Source: Chloroflexota bacterium (GTDB lineage: Bacteria > Chloroflexota > Dehalococcoidia > GIF9 > AB-539-J10). Taken from it: 7,628 bases of DNA. The DNA lies in NCBI GenBank assembly GCA_015222255.1, contig JADFUX010000087.1, forward strand, positions 1 through 7,628, given 5' to 3'. The notes beneath the pieces were generated by a model. It ran no database searches. It saw nothing but the letters and a program-made list of their open reading frames with translations, and had not been told where the DNA came from. This document shows, piece by piece, positions 1-4,164 of this stretch (positions are counted from its first letter, which is position 1; every line of letters starts with the position of its first letter). Position numbers and translations under genes: made by a program.

Positions 1-339
1 GCTCCGCAAATAGGAGTGCCGCTCCGTATAGCGGTTATTGAGATGCCCGGAGAGGAGGTTATCACGCTAATTAACCCCCAGATAATAAAGAGGCAAGGTG
101 ACCGTGTGCTGGGGGAGGCTTGTCTATCTGTGCCGGGCTATCAAGGAGAAATCAAGAGGTCAGTGACAGTCAAGGTGAAGGCACAGGACCGGCAGGGTAG
201 AGAGATTCGCATCAAAGGCGAGGACCTTTTGGCGCAAGCATTGGAACATGAGACAGACCACCTCAACGGCACTCTATACATTGACTATCTAGAGAGCCCA
301 GATAAGCTGCGAAGACTGGACGAGGAGCTGCCTCTCTAA
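1..339 (+). CDS. def: Peptide deformylase, C-terminal part (5' end outside window)
   Basis: Metal-dependent amidase that removes the N-terminal formyl group from nascent proteins in the cytoplasm. The reading frame is open from base 1, giving 112 residues; the usual length is about 150-180, so roughly the first third is missing upstream. The fragment begins APQIGV, the end of motif 1 (GxxAxQxG). Motif 2 is EACLS at residues 39-43, with the metal-ligand Cys41 and Ala where Gly is usual. Motif 3 is HETDH at residues 83-87, with metal ligands His83 and His87 and catalytic Glu84. An internal GTG at 16 is not a real start because motif 1 lies before it. The gene ends 21 bases from the convergent membrane-protein gene. 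Identification is firm; only the start is unseen. Confidence 0.95.
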   Translation, partial: APQIGVPLRIAVIEMPGEEVITLINPQIIKRQGDRVLGEACLSVPGYQGEIKRSVTVKVKAQDRQGREIRIKGEDLLAQALEHETDHLNGTLYIDYLESPDKLRRLDEELPL

Positions 340-360
340 TAGCTCAGTGTTGACCTGAGG

Positions 361-915
361 TCATTTAGCCTTGGCCCTGCGCCTAAAGTAATAAACGCCA
401 TAGCCTAGAAGGAAGACTGCGACGGCGATGCCGACAATTAGGCCTATCTTAGGGCCCGCCTCCAATCCTTGGCCTGTCGATACCAAAAGGCGAATATAGT
501 AATTCACTACCAAGAATTCTTTGTCTTCAGGGGAAACCCTTAGCCATATCTCCCACTCCTTGCCTGCCCATTTCCGGTCCGAAGGTATTGCCACTGATAC
601 CTTCACCTTGGTGTCGGAATTGGCTTCCACCTCAACACTTTGAGGAGAGAAGCTTATCCAGCTACCGTCGGGAAACTTAGCCCTCCCCTCTCTTCTTTCC
701 GACTCTTCGGGGTAGAAGGTGGAGAGGCTGAATGTATGGGCTGAGTCGTCCTTATTCCGGATGAGAAACTCAAATTCAGTTTCCTCGCCGGGGGCCAAGT
801 TGTCAATTCTTACCTCAGCTGGTGCGATGCCAATATGCTGAGCTTGGGCTATGGAGGGGGAAACGATAGCCACTAAGGCCACAATCAGCCAAATGAGGTA
901 TGTGGTCTGCTTCAT
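361..915 (-). CDS. Secreted Ig-like protein anchored by a C-terminal membrane helix
   Basis: 184 residues, not assigned to a named family. Residues 1-25 form a signal peptide (basic start, hydrophobic core, AQA before the predicted cut after Ala25). Residues about 27-150 are beta-rich and look like an Ig-type sandwich: the start IGIAPAEVRI followed by NLAPGEE is typical of DUF916-like or COG1470-like extracellular domains. A hydrophobic helix at about 157-177 followed by RRRAKAK predicts a type I anchor with the domain outside. Its ATG overlaps the TAA of the upstream gene by one base (TAATG) and no Shine-Dalgarno is visible, so translation is probably coupled. It is the last gene of a three-gene operon. 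By position and layout it may hold the two secreted paralogs at the cell surface, as WxL-interacting proteins do; it has one domain rather than the usual two. That role is inference. Confidence 0.8.
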   Translation of the reverse strand: MKQTTYLIWLIVALVAIVSPSIAQAQHIGIAPAEVRIDNLAPGEETEFEFLIRNKDDSAHTFSLSTFYPEESERREGRAKFPDGSWISFSPQSVEVEANSDTKVKVSVAIPSDRKWAGKEWEIWLRVSPEDKEFLVVNYYIRLLVSTGQGLEAGPKIGLIVGIAVAVFLLGYGVYYFRRRAKAK

Positions 916-1502
916 TAGGCAGCTACCGCGCTAATGGTGACATGGGTCTCCACGGTCGCGTCACCAACCGAGAAATAGCCAACCCCATCTTTAGCAAAAT
1001 CAGCTTCGGGAGTCAGCAATTTCAACCCAAATTGCTTGGCACCATCCGGTCCAGGTGACAGACTAGATGGATAGAAGTCCACTCCTGGTGAATCTTGCGA
1101 CAGCTCGGGGATGAGCACGTATCCTCGCTCATCATCCTTTACTTTGAACCACAGAACATATACACCTATGTCGTTCTCCCCATTGCTGCTCAATGTCCAG
1201 CTATATGCGCTAGGATCTTCAACCCAGACAGCATCTTCACCTGCAACATAGGCATTCACATTACAATTGCCACCCACAGTCAAGGTGCACCAGGTGGTAG
1301 CTGTTTCGTACAACGTGTTTGGGGTCACAGCTTCCCCGCCAACTGGCTTCCATTCCGTCGGTTCCAAATTGATGGAGAACTCGGAAGCTCCAGTCATGGT
1401 AATGGTTATTGTGCCGCTGCCGTCATCTTGGGCTACCACTGGCAGACAGACAACTAGAGCTAGTATGGTAGCTAATAGCATGCTTATAATGCCTGCCTTC
1501 AT
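915..1502 (-). CDS. Secreted beta-rich protein, WTL-motif paralog 2
   Basis: 195 residues from the ATG at 1502. This start is preferred over an upstream GTG at 1553 because it gives a 24-residue signal peptide that matches its paralog almost position for position (MKAGI... versus MKTGI..., both with VCLP near the end), cut after VVA. The mature part is beta-rich, with EFSINLEPTEW at 41-51, WCTLTVGGNCNV at 71-82, YSWTL at 100-104 and QFGLKLLTP at 157-165, ending VTISAVAA. There is no C-terminal membrane helix. Cys72 and Cys80 could form a disulphide; the paralog has only the first. The Trp-x-Leu motif and the partnership with a membrane-anchored Ig protein recall WxL surface proteins, but the second WxL motif is not evident. 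The gene starts 34 bases after the upstream paralog's stop, with only a poor Shine-Dalgarno. Function unknown; probably cell-surface. Confidence 0.75.
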   Translation of the reverse strand: MKAGIISMLLATILALVVCLPVVAQDDGSGTITITMTGASEFSINLEPTEWKPVGGEAVTPNTLYETATTWCTLTVGGNCNVNAYVAGEDAVWVEDPSAYSWTLSSNGENDIGVYVLWFKVKDDERGYVLIPELSQDSPGVDFYPSSLSPGPDGAKQFGLKLLTPEADFAKDGVGYFSVGDATVETHVTISAVAA

Positions 1503-1536
1503 TTCTTTGCTCAACTCGATAATTTCGTTTGCTCCA

Positions 1537-2121
1537 TTATGCGAGCACTGCACTTACAGTAATTTGAGCTTCCATTGTCCGGGTGCCAACAAAATAAGCA
1601 GGGGTTAGCAATTTCAATCCAAACTGCTCAGTGTCGCCGTTTTTTCTGAGATTTAGTGGCTCGCCATACCTTGTCCACATCATCGGTGTTGAATCTCTAG
1701 TGATAAGGGTATAACTATCCGCAGTATCACGCGCTATATGATACCACAGCGCATATTTGTGAGGTCTTTCCTCATCACTAATATGGCTTTCCTCACCAAT
1801 CAGAGTCCATTCGTAGCCGCTCGGGTTATCAACCCATTTAGCATCATCACCTTCAATATAAATGTTCACGTCAGCGTTGCCTTCATTCGTTATGGTGCAC
1901 CATGTGGCGGGCTTGTCAGTTTTGTACGTGGTATTGGAGCTCACAAATCCCCCTTCACCCTCCGGCTTCCATTCCACCTGACTTAGACTGATAGCTAACA
2001 CCGATTCCGTATCCATTGTAATGGTTACTTCCCCAGTGCTGTTATCACTGGCTAGCGCCGGCAGACAAACGATCAAAGCTAGGATAATAGCTAAGAGGAT
2101 GCTTGGGATGCCCGTTTTCAT
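1537..2121 (-). CDS. Secreted beta-rich protein, WTL-motif paralog 1
   Basis: 194 residues from the ATG at 2121, first gene of the operon. The frame is open to a TTG at 2184, but that TTG is the first half of a TTGACG -35 box and the intervening codons hold the -10, so the ATG is the better start. It gives a 24-residue signal peptide cut after ALA. The mature protein matches the next gene along its whole length: WKPEGEGG at 51-58, TWCTITNEGNADV at 73-85, YEWTL at 103-107, QFGLKLLTP at 166-174, ending ITVSAVLA. It lacks the second Cys of its paralog and carries an extra loop rich in His and Glu around 109-122. It is likely exported and beta-sandwich in fold. No membrane anchor and no catalytic motif are seen. 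No clear Shine-Dalgarno precedes the ATG. Function not recognised. Confidence 0.75.
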   Translation of the reverse strand: MKTGIPSILLAIILALIVCLPALASDNSTGEVTITMDTESVLAISLSQVEWKPEGEGGFVSSNTTYKTDKPATWCTITNEGNADVNIYIEGDDAKWVDNPSGYEWTLIGEESHISDEERPHKYALWYHIARDTADSYTLITRDSTPMMWTRYGEPLNLRKNGDTEQFGLKLLTPAYFVGTRTMEAQITVSAVLA

Positions 2122-2154
2122 CACACTGGCTGCTAGTCTGCGCGAATCTTGCCT

Positions 2155-2184
2155 ATAATAGGCAACATGCCATTGCTGCGTCAA
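2155..2184 (-). promoter_or_regulatory. Sigma70-like promoter for the secreted-protein operon
   Basis: On the minus strand TTGACG (2184-2179) and TATTAT (2160-2155) are separated by 18 bases. Each box differs from consensus at one position. The predicted start near 2148 leaves a leader of about 27 bases before the ATG at 2121. No other promoter of similar quality was seen between the CoA-transferase stop and this gene. Confidence 0.6.
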
Positions 2185-2188
2185 GGAC

Positions 2189-2200
2189 TTTAGTACTAAA
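2189..2200. promoter_or_regulatory. 12-bp perfect palindrome next to the -35 box (possible operator)
   Basis: TTTAGTACTAAA is a perfect palindrome four bases upstream of the minus-strand -35 hexamer. Its position suits a dimeric DNA-binding regulator of the secreted-protein operon. No regulator gene is in the window and no second copy was seen, so function is inferred from symmetry and place only. Confidence 0.35.
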
Positions 2201-2292
2201 AGGAGCGAATATTTCGGAGCCCCTTGAGCATAACAAAGCGAAAAATACTATGTTGGACAGACTGACAAGTTTGTTCTGTCGAGCGCCACGAG

Positions 2293-2316
2293 AAACACAA
2301 AACGAAGTTGATTCGT
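2293..2316 (-). terminator. Weak terminator-like hairpin after the CoA-transferase gene
   Basis: On the minus strand ACGAA, a five-base loop TCAAC, and TTCGT form a 5-bp stem, followed by TTTGTGTTT. It lies about 30 bases past the CoA-transferase stop, where a terminator would be expected. The stem is short with only two GC pairs, so it may be weak or fortuitous. Confidence 0.3.
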
Positions 2317-2345
2317 AGCTCAGTCGGGATGTCTATCGCCAGAGG

Positions 2346-3128
2346 CTATCTAAATTCGGAGTATCTGATGTTGTCAGCGTCCAATTTTCTTATGATGCGT
2401 AGCTCTTCTTCGCTTGGCATCTCTGTCGTGGGAACGCCTTGCGGTATGTCGATATCAAAGCCGGTGTTCTCACGAACCATGTCGGCAGTCACATCAGGAT
2501 GAATCGATTCTACTCTCATCGTCTTGGTTTTCTCATTGAATCCATAAACGGCCAGGTTCGTCACCACCTTTAGCTCAAGTGGCCATCCACCCGCCTTTTC
2601 CCTGCTATCGCCTCCCTCCGAATATCCCATGCCCGTCTTGAAATCCACCCTTTCCACAAGGACACGCTTGCTCTGCCTCGCAGCCCAAATGACCATCCTT
2701 GGCATGATTGGCGTTATGTAGGATGTTGCTGCGCCTCCGGGCAGCCTCACTTTTGGCTTGCTATATTCTCCTATGGCACTGAGATTTGTATTGCCATATT
2801 GGTCTATTTGGGCGCCGCCTAAGAACATCAGGTCAAGTTCTTTTCTCTGGCAGAGATCGAATATATCAACAAGCTCGAGAAAGGCTATGGCTCCCTTGGA
2901 CAACCTTGGGTCTGCTGAAGAAATGGCTAGCTTCAGTTTATCCAGGTCAGGGTCAAGTCCCTCCGCCGTGGATAGAAAAACCAAGTTGGGTGCGTGTGTA
3001 AGCTTTGCTATAGCCATGGCGAGGATTGGCAATGGGGATGCCAAGCCATGTGCCACCTTGTCACCATCTTTTATCTCCTTAGCCATAGCCTTAATCATAA
3101 TCTCTGGAATCAATGTGGTTTCAGCCAT
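2346..3128 (-). CDS. Family I CoA-transferase, beta-type subunit (GctB/IpdB-like)
   Basis: 260 residues, the usual size for the beta subunit of glutaconate-type CoA-transferases and for IpdB-like proteins. Family signatures are GGAQIDQYGNTN at 104-115, followed by IGEYSKPKVRLPGGAA (119-134), and a C-terminal HPDVTADMVRENTGFDI segment (210-226). Glu56 in STAEG lies where the catalytic Glu of active glutaconate CoA-transferase beta subunits is expected, which would favour true CoA transfer over the IpdAB hydrolase role; this placement is by eye. The ATG at 3128 has GAGGTGAT eight bases or so upstream. These enzymes normally need an alpha subunit encoded next door, and none is in the window on either side, so the partner must be elsewhere or lost. 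It is read divergently from the ThDP-enzyme unit. Substrate unknown. Confidence 0.85.
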   Translation of the reverse strand: MAETTLIPEIMIKAMAKEIKDGDKVAHGLASPLPILAMAIAKLTHAPNLVFLSTAEGLDPDLDKLKLAISSADPRLSKGAIAFLELVDIFDLCQRKELDLMFLGGAQIDQYGNTNLSAIGEYSKPKVRLPGGAATSYITPIMPRMVIWAARQSKRVLVERVDFKTGMGYSEGGDSREKAGGWPLELKVVTNLAVYGFNEKTKTMRVESIHPDVTADMVRENTGFDIDIPQGVPTTEMPSEEELRIIRKLDADNIRYSEFR

Positions 3129-3180
3129 TCATATCACCTCGCCTTGTTTATGAACGAAGTCGTGCAGATACAGAACTAAG

Positions 3181-3208
3181 CATATACCAAAAAGAATCCC
3201 TTATTCAA
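3181..3208 (-). promoter_or_regulatory. Candidate promoter for the CoA-transferase gene
   Basis: On the minus strand TTGAAT (3208-3203) and TATATG (3186-3181) are 16 bases apart, placing transcription start near 3174 and leaving a leader of about 46 bases. Both boxes match consensus at four of six positions. An alternative uses the perfect TTGACA at 3246-3241 with TACACT, but at a poor 20-base spacing. Confidence 0.35.
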
Positions 3209-3229
3209 GGACACAGTGTAGAGCCGGAA

Positions 3230-3261
3230 AAGACTCGCGGTGTCAAGACTCGCGCTTGACA
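3230..3261. promoter_or_regulatory. Operator-like inverted and direct repeats over the -35 box
   Basis: TGTCAAG (3241-3247) and CTTGACA (3255-3261) form a perfect 7-bp inverted repeat around a 7-base spacer, ACTCGCG. In addition AAGACTCGCG occurs twice in direct orientation, at 3230-3239 and 3245-3254, 15 bases apart. The right arm contains the plus-strand -35 hexamer, so a protein bound here would cover the promoter. Read on the minus strand, the left arm also spells TTGACA. The site sits between two divergent genes and could control both. No regulator gene is in the window. Confidence 0.5.
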
Positions 3262-3284
3262 AATCATGAGGGGTGTGCTACATT
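3256..3284 (+). promoter_or_regulatory. Strong sigma70-like promoter for the leader RNA / ThDP-enzyme unit
   Basis: A perfect TTGACA (3256-3261) is followed after exactly 17 bases by TACATT (3279-3284), four of six matches to the -10 consensus. Transcription should start at about 3290-3291, exactly where a predicted 13-pair RNA helix begins. This is the best plus-strand promoter seen before the ThDP-enzyme genes. Confidence 0.65.
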
Positions 3285-3289
3285 GTACA

Positions 3290-3429
3290 TGTCCCGAGTA
3301 GCTGAGCTTAAGTGGAGGAGGGTATGGGCACAAGTACCCAGTAAGCAGGAGCTGAGGGGCTGGGAAGCAACACCCCAGACCTAGGCAAACGCTGAAAGGG
3401 AAGGAGGTGAGGTGAGGTTACTTGGGACG
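3290..3429 (+). ncRNA. Predicted structured leader RNA, no known family recognised
   Basis: Bases 3291-3303 (GTCCCGAGTAGCT) pair without interruption with 3416-3428 (GGTTACTTGGGAC): 13 pairs, three of them G-U, plus a possible outer U-G at 3290/3429. G-A appositions follow inside at 3304/3415 and 3305/3414. Within the closing helix, arm one is GCTTA (3306-3310) with TAAGC (3342-3346), enclosing GGGTAT (3320-3325) with GTACCC (3334-3339). Arm two is CTGGG (3360-3364) with CCCAG (3374-3378), extended after one G-A mismatch by three more pairs out to 3356/3382. A purine-rich strand, 3383-3415, closes the junction and carries AAGGAGG at 3401-3407. The helix starts at the predicted +1 of the promoter. 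It does not match the TPP, SAM-I, cobalamin, T-box, glycine or c-di-GMP consensus as I know them. It could be a riboswitch-like leader or a stand-alone small RNA. The folding was done by hand. Confidence 0.5.
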
Positions 3430-3606
3430 CTTCTATTTCTACCTACTACTAGTATCCCTAATCGCGCGTGCTCCTTATTCCACGTCGCGCTTGCTCATCA
3501 CAGGTTGGCTCAAACCGAAGGTCTTATGGTGGAGGAGGGAGAGGCTTTTGTGGGTGTGGGGTTAGGGCTTGATTGTGATTGTGGTCGTTTGAACAACGAA
3601 CGATAA
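3412..3606 (+). CDS. Doubtful 64-codon ORF overlapping the leader RNA
   Basis: A GTG at 3412 lies four bases after AAGGAGG (3401-3407) and opens a 64-codon frame ending at 3606, 19 bases before the next gene. The spacing is tight for a ribosome site. Codons 2-6 form the 3' strand of the leader's closing helix, and a GC-rich hairpin (3463-3489) lies inside the frame. The predicted peptide is low in recognisable features: Pro/Cys/His-rich first half and a Gly-Val-rich second half (VGVGLGLDCDCG). It resembles no family I know. It may be a leader peptide whose translation is linked to RNA folding, but non-coding RNA is the likelier reading. Confidence 0.2.
   Translation: MRLLGTLLFLPTTSIPNRACSLFHVALAHHRLAQTEGLMVEEGEAFVGVGLGLDCDCGRLNNER
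3463..3489 (+). other. GC-rich hairpin downstream of the leader RNA
   Basis: CGCGCGTG (3463-3470) pairs with CACG and CGCG (3481-3484 and 3486-3489) around one bulged T at 3485: eight pairs with a ten-base loop. No T-run follows on the plus strand (CTTGCTCATC), so it is not an intrinsic terminator as it stands. It may be a further stem of the leader, a processing site, or an RNA-stabilising element. Confidence 0.4.
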
Positions 3607-3625
3607 CCCACAAAGAGGAGGGGAA

Positions 3626-3907
3626 ATGGAGGAGTGGAAGAGAGAAATAGACCACATAGTTGGGGAGGCGAACTTGCCCTCTAAGGAAGACATACACGAC
3701 CAGCTGTATGCCTTACTGGGTCAATATTGGGACAGAGTTGGGGAGCCTGATGGAGATTGGGCGCAGATAGTCAACGAACGCCTGAAACGTTTTAGGGACT
3801 TATATTCTCATCCAGTGCCAATCCTGTGTGCATTTAGATTAGGGCAGGCATATCAACTTATGATGGATGAGATTCAGCAGCAATGGCATGATGAGGAAAG
3901 TCAATGA
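3626..3907 (+). CDS. Unrecognised 93-residue soluble protein
   Basis: The ATG at 3626 follows AGGAGGGG at 3616-3623, a strong ribosome site with slightly short spacing. The product is acidic, rich in Trp, Glu, Asp and Gln, probably mostly alpha-helical, with no signal peptide, membrane segment or metal-binding Cys/His cluster (one Cys only). Notable stretches are WKREIDHIVGEANLP near the start, LYALLGQYWDRVGEPDGDW in the middle and FRLGQAYQLMMDEIQQQW near the end. No family comes to mind. It lies in the same direction as the ThDP enzymes, between the leader RNA and those genes, with 257 bases to the next start. It could be a small accessory or regulatory protein of that unit; this rests on position alone. 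Typical coding sequence and a good ribosome site make it likely real. Confidence 0.65.
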   Translation: MEEWKREIDHIVGEANLPSKEDIHDQLYALLGQYWDRVGEPDGDWAQIVNERLKRFRDLYSHPVPILCAFRLGQAYQLMMDEIQQQWHDEESQ

Positions 3908-4125
3908 AATCTCGCGTACGGCAGAAAATATCTCTGGGGGGGTGGAAATCGTAGAAGAGACGGAAGCAAGTGATGGACGCGTTCTCGGGTACTATACAAA
4001 TATTTCCGGGAGGTGAAAAGGCAGAAAGAGAAACAAGTCAGTTAACACCTATTGATAAGGGAAACCAAGGACACAGAAGTATGATAGTGCACAGGACGAC
4101 GATAACCAAACACACGGGACTATTA

Positions 4126-4135
4126 CAGTGCACTG
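4126..4135. repeat. 10-bp perfect palindrome upstream of the first ThDP gene
   Basis: CAGTGCACTG is a perfect palindrome 29 bases before the GTG start, and its right part can also pair with AGTGCAC at 4086-4092. It might be a small operator or RNA stem; ten bases of symmetry can also arise by chance. Confidence 0.25.
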
Positions 4136-4151
4136 AACAATGATAAGTAAT

Positions 4152-4158
4152 AGGAGGT
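4152..4158 (+). promoter_or_regulatory. Ribosome binding site that fixes a GTG start
   Basis: AGGAGGT lies six bases before the GTG at 4165, which is ideal spacing. It supports GTG as the true start over the next in-frame ATG at 4201, which has no comparable site. Confidence 0.85.
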
Positions 4159-4164
4159 AAAACG

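Larger units (their letters stand above)
3908..4164 (+). other. 257-base gap before the ThDP-enzyme genes, no convincing gene
   Basis: Three small plus-strand frames were seen. An ATG at 3904 overlaps the previous stop as ATGA but ends after 16 codons. An ATG at 3891 runs 41 codons to 4016. An ATG at 3973 runs 56 codons to 4143. None has a proper ribosome site. A run of seven G at 3936-3942 lies where a one-base slip would join the 3904 frame to the 3891 frame, so a decayed or frameshifted small gene is possible. No clear promoter or terminator was found. An AGTGCAC / GTGCACT pair (4086-4092 and 4128-4134) could form a long-loop stem. The stretch is most likely untranslated leader. Confidence 0.4.

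Noticed and set aside
351..363. TGACC-TGA-GGTCA inverted repeat between convergent genes, considered as a terminator.
   Set aside because: The stem is only five pairs with a three-base loop, overlaps the stop codon of the minus-strand gene and has no real T-run on either strand.
1095..1986. Several plus-strand frames of 82-120 codons.
   Set aside because: They are shadows of the two secreted paralogs on the minus strand, which have signal peptides and conserved shared motifs.
2256..2280. GACAGA / TCTGTC inverted repeat in the gap before the secreted-protein operon, considered as a terminator.
   Set aside because: Six pairs with a 13-base loop and no adjoining T-run on either strand; nothing else supports a function.
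2316..2327. TAGCTCAGTCGG matches the tRNA D-arm / A-box consensus.
   Set aside because: No GAGC follows to close the D stem, there is no T-arm (GGTTCGA-like) sequence and no acceptor stem pairing; half of the site is also part of the terminator-like hairpin and the rest borders the CoA-transferase stop.
2758..3153. A 131-codon plus-strand frame.
   Set aside because: It is antisense to the CoA-transferase gene, whose family motifs cover the same bases.
3290..3620. TPP riboswitch or T-box expected from the downstream ThDP enzymes.
   Set aside because: Neither the CUGAGA/ACC(C)UGAUC-type thiamine box nor the AGGGUGG T-box core is present in the leader.
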